A stretch of 43,624 nt of DNA from Rhizobium sp. Q54 (GTDB lineage Bacteria; Pseudomonadota; Alphaproteobacteria; Rhizobiales; Beijerinckiaceae), in contig CAMCUC010000020.1 in NCBI GenBank assembly GCA_945878875.1, positions 1 to 43,624 of the forward strand, given 5' to 3'. Below the pieces are notes generated by a model. The model saw only the letters and a list, made by a program, of their open reading frames with translations, had not been told where the DNA came from and did not search any database. Both the position numbers and the translations under genes were made by a program. This document shows positions 24,305-33,627 of the stretch, piece after piece (the first letter of the stretch is position 1; every line of letters starts with the position of its first letter).

Positions 24305-25039
24305 TTACAGATTCAGCGCGGGCATCGTCTCGACGAGATGTCCGTAGCCGGGAATGCTTTCGTTGATATGCAGGCGCTTCTGGAATTCCCACACGCGCGC
24401 AGGCACAGGATGAATGACCGGCACGCCGAGATCCTGCTCCAGCATTTCAATGATGTGCAGCGTGCGCCAGCCGGAGCCCAGCATATAGATGGCGTCTGCG
24501 CCCCCGGCTTTCAGGAACGCCTTCTTGATGTGGGCGTAAACGGTTTCGCCGGAAAGCTCCTGCACCTTGTTGAAGGCAACGTCGACGCCAGCCATCGCCT
24601 TGACGTTGAAGCCGGCATCCTTGAAGTACGTCGAAAATACCTCGTTGGTCTTCTCAGGAAAATAGGTTGCGCCAACAATAGATTTGGCGCCAAGCGCCTT
24701 CAGCGCGTTCACGTGGTTTTGCCCCGAAGTGAACATAGGGACGCCGTAACGCTTTTCCCATTCGTCGATGATGCGGGCCTCGCCGTCGCGGCCATGCACC
24801 ATAAAGGGCGGCGCGCCGGAGGGATGGATCACGTCGCAGCCGGCCTCCTTCAGCAGGTCCAGCTCCTTTTCGTAAGCAGCCTTCATCTGCAAGAACTCAT
24901 CAGGCGTACCGCGTGTGATATTCACATGAAGCGAGAGAACGCCGATGCCGTCAGGCAGCATCCGGATCAATTCCTCGTTGGAGCCCGGACGAAGGGTAGG
25001 GTGCACAATCCCTATAATGCCACGCCAGCTTGAAAACAT
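24305..25039 (-). CDS. Maleate isomerase/arylmalonate decarboxylase-like protein without catalytic Cys
   Basis: A 244-residue Asp/Glu racemase-superfamily protein. The maleate isomerase/AMDase outline is visible: RGIIGIVHPTLRPGSNEE, LDLLKEAGCDVIHPSGAPPF (61-79), GVPMFTSGQNHVNALKALGAKSIVGATYFPEKTNE and DAIYMLGSGWRTLHIIEML. Active maleate isomerases use two Cys and AMDases one; here the corresponding positions read PSG and LGSG, and the only Cys is C68. Thus classical Cys chemistry is unlikely. It may be a different enzyme of this fold or a binding protein. GGGAGG 5 nt before the ATG supports the start. Confidence 0.8.
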   Translation of the reverse strand: MFSSWRGIIGIVHPTLRPGSNEELIRMLPDGIGVLSLHVNITRGTPDEFLQMKAAYEKELDLLKEAGCDVIHPSGAPPFMVHGRDGEARIIDEWEKRYGVPMFTSGQNHVNALKALGAKSIVGATYFPEKTNEVFSTYFKDAGFNVKAMAGVDVAFNKVQELSGETVYAHIKKAFLKAGGADAIYMLGSGWRTLHIIEMLEQDLGVPVIHPVPARVWEFQKRLHINESIPGYGHLVETMPALNL

Positions 25040-27602
<2,563 letters not shown>

Positions 27603-27617
27603 TCTGCGGCAAACATC

Positions 27618-27646
27618 CAGATGCGGCTGAATCCCAGCCGCATCTG
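27618..27646 (+). terminator. First hairpin downstream of katG
   Basis: CAGATGCGGCT (27618-27628) pairs with AGCCGCATCTG (27636-27646): 11 bp and a 7-nt loop, 15 nt after the katG stop. It lacks a T-run and probably acts with the next hairpin. Confidence 0.6.
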
Positions 27647-27656
27647 CAAAGGCTGA

Positions 27657-27686
27657 AACGCCGGCGCTTTCCAAGGCGCCGGCGTT
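27657..27686 (+). terminator. Second hairpin downstream of katG
   Basis: AACGCCGGCGC (27657-27667) pairs with GCGCCGGCGTT (27676-27686), an 11-bp stem with loop TTTCCAAG. The TTCCAAG loop is the same as in the terminator at 14856-14884. Confidence 0.65.
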
Positions 27687-27736
27687 GCTATAGGTAGAAT
27701 CTCAAAATTTGCAGCGTCGGCTGCCTTCAACAGGGA

Positions 27737-28699
27737 ATGGTTCGCCGCATGCGCATCGTCATGGCCGCCGCGTTTTCGCTGCTCTCTATTTTGTCCGTGG
27801 CCTTGCCAGCGGCCGCGCAAGATAAAATGAGCGTCATACTGGATTGGTTCGTCAATCCCGACCATGGCCCGATCATCGTCGCCCGCGAGCTTGGTCTCTT
27901 CAAAGACCAGAACCTGACCATAGATGTGATCGCGCCCGCCAACCCGACCGATCCGCCGCGCCTTGTGGCGGCCGGGCGCGCCGATTTGGCTATTTCCTAT
28001 CAGCCGCAATTGCATCTCAACCGCCATGTCGGCATGGACCTTGTGCGCGTGGGCACGCTGGTTTCGACGCCGCTCGCCTGCCTTGTGGTGCTGGCCGACG
28101 GGCCGATCAAATCCATCGCCGATCTGTCGGGACGCAAGGTCGGCTTTGCGGTGGCGGGCGTTCAGGAGGTGCTGCTTGAGGCGATGCTGCGCAAGCACAA
28201 GCTCACCAGCGCTTCGGTGCAGAAGATCAATGTCGGCTTTTCGATTTCGCCCGCGCTGATGAGCCGTCAGGTGGACGCGGTGATCGGCGCCTTTCGTAAT
28301 TTCGAGCTGAACCAGCTCGACATCGAGGGCGTGAAGGGGCGCTGCTTCTATCCAGAAAGCGAAGGCGTGCCGCCCTACGACGAGCTGATCTACGTCGCCA
28401 ACCCAAAGACCATGAACCGCGACCGCGTGCGTCGCTTCCTTGCGGCTACGGAGCTGGCGACGCAATACATTCTCAACCAGCCCAAAGAGAGCTGGGAGAT
28501 ATTCGCCAAAACCTCGCCTGAATTGCGCAACGAGCTGAACCGCCGCGCATGGCTTGACACCTATCCGCGCTTTGCCAAGCGCCCGGCTGCGGTTGATCAG
28601 GGCCGCTATGCGAACTTCGAGAATTTCCTGTTCAAGATGGACGCGGTGAAAAGCCGTACGCCGGTTGAGCAGTTGATCGTCGACGTGACGGCGCGTTGA
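27737..28699 (+). CDS. ABC transporter substrate-binding protein, ThiY/NMT1 type
   Basis: A 320-residue exported binding protein. The signal peptide ends near AAAQD. The mature start KMSVILDWFVNPDHGPIIVARELGLFKDQNL has the DWxxNPxHxxxxxA pattern of NMT1/THI5-like proteins such as ThiY, which bind pyrimidine precursors of thiamine. GRADLAISYQPQLHL and PIKSIADLSGRKVGF are family motifs. It is followed by overlapping ATPase and permease genes. No TPP riboswitch was recognised in the 47 nt after the katG hairpins, so the link to thiamine is by homology only; taurine- or riboflavin-type ligands are alternatives. Confidence 0.85.
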   Translation: MVRRMRIVMAAAFSLLSILSVALPAAAQDKMSVILDWFVNPDHGPIIVARELGLFKDQNLTIDVIAPANPTDPPRLVAAGRADLAISYQPQLHLNRHVGMDLVRVGTLVSTPLACLVVLADGPIKSIADLSGRKVGFAVAGVQEVLLEAMLRKHKLTSASVQKINVGFSISPALMSRQVDAVIGAFRNFELNQLDIEGVKGRCFYPESEGVPPYDELIYVANPKTMNRDRVRRFLAATELATQYILNQPKESWEIFAKTSPELRNELNRRAWLDTYPRFAKRPAAVDQGRYANFENFLFKMDAVKSRTPVEQLIVDVTAR

Positions 28700-29421
28700 G
28701 CGTAGCGCCCGGACTGACCATTGAGGGCAGCGCGCGCTTTGGCGCGGTCCCGCTGTTCCCAAGTTTGCGGTTTGAGGCGGCGCCCGGTCTCTGGACCAGC
28801 CTGCTGGGACCGTCCGGGGTGGGCAAGACGACGCTGCTGCGGCTTATTGCGGGGCTCGATACGGGCGCCATTTTCGACGGGCAGGTTTACGCCAGCGACG
28901 GCGCGCCGCTGGCCGGGCGGATCGCCTATATGGGGCAGGGTGATTTGCTCGCGCCCTGGCTCGACGTGCTGGGCAATGTGGTGCTTGGCGCGCGGCTGCG
29001 GGGCGAGGCTCCTGATTTTGCAAAAGCCCGCGAGATCATCGCCCGCGTTGGCCTTGCCCGGCACGAGCGCGAGCGCCCTTTCGCTTTGTCCGGCGGGCAA
29101 CGCCAACGCGCCGCGCTGGCGCGCACGCTGATGGAGGATCGCCCGGTCGTGTTGCTGGACGAGCCGTTCTCTTCGCTTGACGCGAGAACCCGCACGGAAA
29201 TGCAGGAGCTTGCGGGCGAGCTGCTGGCGGGCAAAACCGTCGCGCTGATTACCCACGATCCGGGCGACGCCGCGCGCTTGAGCCATCGCGCTTTTCTGAT
29301 GAATGAGCGCGGCTTGAGCGAACTCGCCTTGCCGCAATCGGCGCCGGTGCGCTCTTACGATGACAAGGAAGTGATTGCGGCGCAGGCGCAAATGTTGCGG
29401 CTTTTGCGGAGCGGCTCATGA
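28696..29421 (+). CDS. ABC transporter ATP-binding protein, ThiZ-like
   Basis: A 241-residue ABC ATPase. Walker A is GPSGVGKTT (38-46), the Q-loop lies in YMGQGDLLAPWLDVLGNV, the signature is LSGGQRQR, and Walker B is VVLLDEPFSSLDARTR with the switch His in LITHD. The start is a TTG at 28696-28698 that overlaps the stop of the substrate-binding gene (TTGA); no better ATG or GTG exists before Walker A. It energises the permease encoded next, whose ATG overlaps its stop (ATGA). The overlaps give one translationally coupled operon. Confidence 0.9.
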   Translation: MSVAPGLTIEGSARFGAVPLFPSLRFEAAPGLWTSLLGPSGVGKTTLLRLIAGLDTGAIFDGQVYASDGAPLAGRIAYMGQGDLLAPWLDVLGNVVLGARLRGEAPDFAKAREIIARVGLARHERERPFALSGGQRQRAALARTLMEDRPVVLLDEPFSSLDARTRTEMQELAGELLAGKTVALITHDPGDAARLSHRAFLMNERGLSELALPQSAPVRSYDDKEVIAAQAQMLRLLRSGS

Positions 29422-30176
29422 ACGCGCTGATGATTCTGGGGCGTGGCGTGCTGATCGCCGCCATCGGATTGCTGGCGTGGCAAGCGCTGGTCTGGCTGAC
29501 CGGCGTTCCGGCCTTCATCCTGCCGGGGCCGGTGCGTGTCGGCGAGCGGCTGTGGGACACGCGCAGCCTCATTGCCGAACATGCGTGGGTGACTTACGCG
29601 CAGATCGTTATAGGCCTCGCGCTGGGCGTGCTGTTGGGAATTGGCACGGCGTTGCAGATGATCCTGTCACCGGTCTATCGCAGCGTGATGCGGCCGCTGG
29701 TTGTGTTCTCGCAGGCGATACCGATCTTTGCGCTGGCGCCTGTCGTGACCCTTTGGCTGGGCTATGGCATGGCGTCCAAAGTCCTGTTCATTGTGCTGAT
29801 TATCTATTTCCCCATCGCCTCGGCCTGTTACGATGGGCTCTCCCGGACGCCGCAGGGCGCGCTCGATCTGGCGCGCGTGATGGGCGCAAGCCCCCTGCGG
29901 ACGACGCTGCGCGTGCGGGCGCCCTATGCAATTCCCTCGCTGGCGTCGGGCCTTCGTCTGGCGGTTGCGGCGGCGCCCTTTGCGGCGGTGATCGGCGAAT
30001 GGGTGGGCGCCTCGCGCGGGCTCGGGCACATGATGCTGCTGGCCAATGGCCGCGGCCAGACCGATCTGATGTTCGCCTGCCTCATCGCGCTGGCTGCGTT
30101 CACGGTCGTTCTGTATTTCGCCATCGACGCTCTTGGCGACGCTCTGGTGGCGCGCTTTTCGGAGCCGCTGGGCTAG
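29418..30176 (+). CDS. ABC transporter permease, ThiX/SsuC-like
   Basis: A 252-residue BPD-type inner-membrane permease with about six hydrophobic helices. The EAA loop is visible as LDLARVMGASPLRTTLRVRAPYAIPSLASGLRLAV, which contacts the ATPase. The N-terminal IAAIGLLAWQALVWLTGVPAFILPGPVRV is typical of the taurine/nitrate/pyrimidine family. It completes the three-gene transporter. The Gly in GASPLRTTLRVRAP and the final FAIDALG region match the family. Confidence 0.9.
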   Translation: MNALMILGRGVLIAAIGLLAWQALVWLTGVPAFILPGPVRVGERLWDTRSLIAEHAWVTYAQIVIGLALGVLLGIGTALQMILSPVYRSVMRPLVVFSQAIPIFALAPVVTLWLGYGMASKVLFIVLIIYFPIASACYDGLSRTPQGALDLARVMGASPLRTTLRVRAPYAIPSLASGLRLAVAAAPFAAVIGEWVGASRGLGHMMLLANGRGQTDLMFACLIALAAFTVVLYFAIDALGDALVARFSEPLG

Positions 30177-30265
30177 GCTTTACGCTTACAATGGAACGAA
30201 CAGCTTCGCCTTATTGTTGTTCAGAGGAATGCGCCCGTTCGGCGTCATGAGAGCTGGAGATTCTG

Positions 30266-30670
30266 ATGCGAAATCTTGTTCTGACTTCGGCCCTGCTCAC
30301 CGGCGTCGCCTTTATCCTCCCGGCGCCGGCTGCGGCCCAAATGCGGATGGACCCCACGCTTGCGGCAGGCGCGGGATTGGCGGCCAGTGAAGTTCAATAC
30401 CGCCGCTATGGCGGAAACCGTCGCTATTATTACGGTGATCGCAGGCGCTACAATGGCGGCGCGGCTGCTGCTGGAATCATCGGCGGACTGGCGGCTGGTG
30501 CGATCATCGGCGGTGCCCTGTCAAACCAGTATGGCTACGGCCAGCCGCAAACGATCTATGGCGTGCAGGACCCGACGGCGGTGGAATATTGCATCCAGAG
30601 GTTCCGCTCCTACGATGTGCGCAGCGGCACTTATCTTGGTTACGACGGCTTTCGGCATGCCTGCCCTTAA
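30266..30670 (+). CDS. BA14K-family exported protein
   Basis: A 134-residue protein with signal peptide ending in AAAQM, an Arg/Tyr-rich stretch (YRRYGGNRRYYYGDRRRYN), a glycine-zipper hydrophobic segment (AAAAGIIGGLAAGAIIGGAL) and the C-terminal BA14K motif, EYCIQRFRSYDVRSGTYLGYDGFRHAC. BA14K is the Brucella 14-kDa immunoreactive, lectin-like family, found almost only in Hyphomicrobiales. It is probably anchored in the envelope. GGAG lies 6 nt before the ATG. Its function is not known. Confidence 0.88.
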   Translation: MRNLVLTSALLTGVAFILPAPAAAQMRMDPTLAAGAGLAASEVQYRRYGGNRRYYYGDRRRYNGGAAAAGIIGGLAAGAIIGGALSNQYGYGQPQTIYGVQDPTAVEYCIQRFRSYDVRSGTYLGYDGFRHACP

Positions 30671-30683
30671 ATTGTTGCATGCG

Positions 30684-30710
30684 CAGGGTTGAGCCTCCGG
30701 CTCAGCCCTG
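30684..30710 (+). terminator. Hairpin between BA14K gene and slyX
   Basis: CAGGGTTGAGCC (30684-30695) pairs with GGCTCAGCCCTG (30699-30710), 12 bp including one G-U pair, with a 3-nt TCC loop. It lies between convergent stops at 30670 and 30718. No T-run follows. Confidence 0.55.
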
Positions 30711-30717
30711 AATCGCA

Positions 30718-30912
30718 TCAATAATGCGGGGGCTTTTGATCCTGCGCCTGCGCGCCGATGTTTTGAAACTGCTCCCGCAAATGCGCCGCCAGCCGCTCCA
30801 GCGCATCGATCTTGCGCCATTGTGCCGTGATGACCTCGTTCAGCTCGGCGATCATCTGGTCCTGATGGGCGATGCGCATTTCCAGCGCGTCGAATCTGTC
30901 CGCGTCGGTCAT
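30718..30912 (-). CDS. slyX: SlyX family protein
   Basis: A 64-residue protein. RFDALEMRIAHQDQMIAELNEVITAQWRKIDALERLAAHL forms a coiled coil, and the C-terminus ends in the family hallmark PPHY. SlyX proteins have an unknown role. AAGGA sits 8 nt before the ATG. It is a single gene flanked by hairpins and convergent with the BA14K gene. Confidence 0.92.
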   Translation of the reverse strand: MTDADRFDALEMRIAHQDQMIAELNEVITAQWRKIDALERLAAHLREQFQNIGAQAQDQKPPHY

Positions 30913-30943
30913 TGGGGAGATCCTTATGGTTGTGCAGTTCTTC

Positions 30944-30967
30944 CCTTCTCCCGCAGGCGGGAGAAGG
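30944..30967. repeat. CCTTCTCCCGC inverted repeat, copy 1
   Basis: CCTTCTCCCGC (30944-30954) and GCGGGAGAAGG (30957-30967) give an 11-bp near-perfect palindrome with a 2-nt centre. A similar core (CCTTCTCCC with GGGAGAAGG) appears at 38444-38474. Such elements are common in rhizobial intergenic DNA, so this is likely a dispersed repeat copy. Confidence 0.6.
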
Positions 30968-31108
30968 TGCGCCTTGCATCAGCAAGGAGCGGGTGAGGTA
31001 GCTTGCATTTGCACAGATAGCATTGCCAGCTGCAACTGAGCGGAACCAAAACGCTAACAGCCGCGTTGTTGCTGCAGGCCAAAGTTTTTGGTCTTTGGGG
31101 CATCTCAA

Positions 31109-31369
31109 ATGAAAACGCTGTTCATCATTCCGCTGATCGCCTTGTCGCTCGGCGCCTGCGCGACGAACCGGCAGACCACGGGGGCCGCCGCTGGCGTCGT
31201 TACTGGCGCTGTGATCGCTGGCCCTGTGGGGGCGGTCGTGGGCGGCGTTGCGGGCGCAGCCGTCACCGCGCCGGGGGTCAATCTGGGTTCAGGCGTTTGC
31301 TACGTGCGGGATCGTCGCGGCAACGTGCTTGTTAATCGCTATGGCGTTGCGCGCACGCGCCGTTGCTGA
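31109..31369 (+). CDS. Small glycine-zipper lipoprotein
   Basis: An 86-residue protein with a lipoprotein signal: MKTLFIIPLIALSLGAC with lipobox LGAC (Cys17). A glycine-zipper segment (GAAAGVVTGAVIAGPVGAVVGGVAGAAV) follows, and the tail CYVRDRRGNVLVNRYGVARTRRC has two Cys that might pair. It is likely an envelope lipoprotein. The ATG at 31109 is preferred because it starts the signal peptide. The function is unknown. It begins a row of three small envelope genes. Confidence 0.8.
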   Translation: MKTLFIIPLIALSLGACATNRQTTGAAAGVVTGAVIAGPVGAVVGGVAGAAVTAPGVNLGSGVCYVRDRRGNVLVNRYGVARTRRC

Positions 31370-31396
31370 TCAGGACTCGAATCAAAGAGATCGCAC

Positions 31397-31543
31397 ATGA
31401 ATCGCAACATCCTCATTCTGGCCATCTGCGCGCTTGCTATCCTTGGCGCAGTCCTCGGCTATCAACTATATGAGGAGCGACGCCAGCCCGACGGCGTCCA
31501 GATCATCGTTGGACCGGGTGGGCTCTCCATCGAAAAGAAATAG
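31397..31543 (+). CDS. 48-residue single-pass membrane protein
   Basis: A short gene starting MNRNILILAICALAILGAVLGYQLY and ending GVQIIVGPGGLSIEKK. It has one transmembrane helix (residues about 5-24) and a short basic and then beta-like tail; the tail (V-G-x-G-G-x-S-I-E) resembles small hypothetical proteins I recall in many Hyphomicrobiales. It lies 27 nt after the lipoprotein gene. AAGAGA, 7-12 nt before the ATG, is a modest ribosome site. No function is known. Confidence 0.65.
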   Translation: MNRNILILAICALAILGAVLGYQLYEERRQPDGVQIIVGPGGLSIEKK

Positions 31544-31604
31544 CGGCCAGCATGCAGACCCGGCGGGAAAATGGTAGCGTGAGCCAGAAACCCCGGAGAC
31601 GAAC

Positions 31605-31859
31605 ATGACCACGGCAGGGCTTGCCGACGTTCTCACTATCCTGATCGCCGCGATTCTGTCGTTCACGCTGGTGGATCTCATCAAGCGGAGGCGGAACGCG
31701 CGCATCTATCTGTTCGTCACCGGCCTATGGTCGCTGGCGCGGCTGTCGCTGGGCTTTGGGCCTGCGCGAGCGCGCAAAACAGACTCGAGCGCCGCTGCAC
31801 CCGAGGCGGGCAAGCGCTCGCGCCAGGTTGAGCGACAGGCGCGGCGCGCCCGTCGCTAA
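31605..31859 (+). CDS. Small membrane protein of unknown function
   Basis: An 84-residue protein with a hydrophobic N-terminal helix (LADVLTILIAAILSFTLVDLI) followed by KRRRNARIYLFVTGLWSLARLSLGF and a strongly basic tail rich in Arg (KRSRQVERQARRARR). It is likely anchored with the tail in the cytoplasm. GGAG is 6 nt before ATG. I do not recognise the family. It lies convergent to the cupin gene at 31865, stop to stop within 5 nt. Confidence 0.6.
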   Translation: MTTAGLADVLTILIAAILSFTLVDLIKRRRNARIYLFVTGLWSLARLSLGFGPARARKTDSSAAAPEAGKRSRQVERQARRARR

Positions 31860-31864
31860 GGGTT

Positions 31865-32458
31865 TCAGGCTGCGGCCTGGCCCAGCCTAAAGGGGATCTG
31901 CGTTGGGCCTGAACGACGCACGACCTCTTTCGTCTCCAGATTATAGCCCTGCTGAAGAATGCGTCCCACCAGCACTTCGCTGCGGAAGATCAACGCAACC
32001 GAGCGCGCGTCCCCGCCCTGTTCGGCATGGATGGCATAGGGGGGCACGAGATCAACGTTGCCGGGGCCGCCGTTGGTGACATAGGCAAGCTTCACCTCAG
32101 CCTTTGTCGGGTCGGACGCATCGTCCACGCGGTCGTAACGCTCCAGCGATTCATGACCCTCCAGCAGGCCGTAAAGCACCCACGCCTGCGAATGATCGTG
32201 CACGCTGCCCTTGCGATGGGGCGTGCGCACTACGGCATTGATGACGAAGCCATAGGTGTCATCTGTGTGCAGCAGCAGGTTCTTGTGGCCCTCGGTCGAT
32301 GGCCAGCCTTGCGATTCCGCCTGCATGACGGGCTGCGCCACAAGCGCTTCAAACAGCGGCTTGGTGCGCTCCATCCGGCGGCCCATATCTGACTCTGCGG
32401 CCCAGACTGCGTGAACGTCCTTGATGAATTGCGAAAACAGCGCCTGCGAATCTGACAT
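31865..32458 (-). CDS. Cupin-type (cysteine dioxygenase-like) metalloprotein
   Basis: A 197-residue protein with the double-stranded beta-helix of the cysteine/mercaptopropionate dioxygenase relatives. HRKGSVHDHSQAWVLYGLLEGHESLERYDR has the HxH (VHDH) and following Gly-rich strand; the third His is in PPYAIHAEQ. Unlike known thiol dioxygenases the flanking sequence is distinct, so the substrate is unclear. GGGAGAG before the ATG supports the start. It is divergent from the LysR gene with 127 nt between them, a usual arrangement for LysR targets. Confidence 0.75.
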   Translation of the reverse strand: MSDSQALFSQFIKDVHAVWAAESDMGRRMERTKPLFEALVAQPVMQAESQGWPSTEGHKNLLLHTDDTYGFVINAVVRTPHRKGSVHDHSQAWVLYGLLEGHESLERYDRVDDASDPTKAEVKLAYVTNGGPGNVDLVPPYAIHAEQGGDARSVALIFRSEVLVGRILQQGYNLETKEVVRRSGPTQIPFRLGQAAA

Positions 32459-32525
32459 GTTTCTCTCCCTGATCGTATTGTTTTAACGTGACGCCATGCT
32501 ATGCGCGGGAGCGTCAGAATTCAAG

Positions 32526-32566
32526 CATTTGCAAAACTGGCGCAGCCATGATGAGTTTTGCGCATG
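32526..32566. promoter_or_regulatory. Inverted repeat in cupin-LysR intergenic region
   Basis: CATTTGCAAAAC (32526-32537) and GTTTTGCGCATG (32555-32566) are inverted, pairing at 10 of 12 positions, with a 17-nt spacer. It lies in the divergent promoter region just upstream of the LysR gene. It is a candidate LysR operator, although the spacing is longer than a classic T-N11-A box. Confidence 0.4.
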
Positions 32567-32585
32567 TCAACAAGGGGAAGCCGCA

Positions 32586-33503
32586 TTGGGCGCCAATCGC
32601 CTGCTGGAAATGGACGCCTTCGTGCGCGTGGCGCGCAAGCAGAGCTTCACCGCCGCCGCAAGCGAGCTGGGCGTCTCGACAGGTCTCGTCACCCGCCGCG
32701 TGCAGCAGCTTGAGGCTGATCTGGGCGTGCGCATCGTCAACCGCACCACGCGGCAAGTCGGGCTGACGGACATCGGCAAACGCTATTTCGAATTCTGCCT
32801 GCGTATTCTGGACGAGGTGCGCGAGGAAGAGCGCGCGCTGAAGCTGCTGCATGATTCCCCTTCCGGGCGCCTCAGCGTGATGGCGCCGATGTCGTTTGGC
32901 ATCATGGAGATGGGCAAGGCCGTCACCAGCTTCATGATCGAGCATCCACAAATACAGGTGACGCTGATCGTCGGCGATAATTGGCAGGACAGTTTCGACC
33001 CGCGCAAATATGGCGCCGACGTGCTCATTCGCTTTACGCGCCCAAAGGATTCCAGCCTGCTCGTGCGCAAGCTCGGCAAGATGAGCTGGGTTGTTTGCGC
33101 CGCGCCCGCCTATCTTGAGAAGGCCGGAACGCCAACCGCGCCGGGCCAATTGGCGGACCATTCGTGCCTTGTCACCTCGCGACCGTTTGGGCGTGGTGCG
33201 TGGCGCTTCTCGGGGCCGGGTGGTTCGGAAACTGTGAAGGTGTCAGGCGTTGTGTCCCCAAGTAACGCGATTACGATGCGTTACATGGTGCTTGACGGGG
33301 CGGGCATCGCGCTCTTGCCCACGTTCTGCGTCGCCGAAGACATTCGCATGGGCAGACTTGAGCCTCTGCTGCAGGATTATTGCGTGCAGGAACAGTCGAT
33401 CTGCGCGTTCTATCCGCCTGCGCGCAAACAGCCGCAGATTTTGCAGATGTTCCTGAAATATCTGGAGGCGCGCTTCAAGACCGCCGAATGGGGGATCGCA
33501 TAA
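32586..33503 (+). CDS. LysR-family transcriptional regulator
   Basis: A 305-residue regulator with an N-terminal winged helix-turn-helix (LLEMDAFVRVARKQSFTAAASELGVSTGLVTRRVQQLEADLGVRIVNRTTRQVGLTDIG) and a periplasmic-binding-like effector domain (VTLIVGDNWQDSFDPRKYGADVLIRFTRP). It is the only transcription factor in the window. The TTG at 32586 has AGGGG about 8 nt upstream, and LysR proteins often begin a few residues before the EMDAF motif; ATG 32610 is the alternative. Divergence from the cupin gene suggests it controls that gene, and it may also act on the downstream flavin enzyme. Confidence 0.88.
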   Translation: MGANRLLEMDAFVRVARKQSFTAAASELGVSTGLVTRRVQQLEADLGVRIVNRTTRQVGLTDIGKRYFEFCLRILDEVREEERALKLLHDSPSGRLSVMAPMSFGIMEMGKAVTSFMIEHPQIQVTLIVGDNWQDSFDPRKYGADVLIRFTRPKDSSLLVRKLGKMSWVVCAAPAYLEKAGTPTAPGQLADHSCLVTSRPFGRGAWRFSGPGGSETVKVSGVVSPSNAITMRYMVLDGAGIALLPTFCVAEDIRMGRLEPLLQDYCVQEQSICAFYPPARKQPQILQMFLKYLEARFKTAEWGIA

Positions 33504-33627
33504 ACGCGCGCGGTGAAATCAGAATTGATTAATCTGCAACAATAACGGATTGCGAAACCAGCGCCGCGCCGCAATAGTCGCCTCAAACGCCGACGCAAGT
33601 TCGGTTGGTTCATTCTGAGGAAACAAT

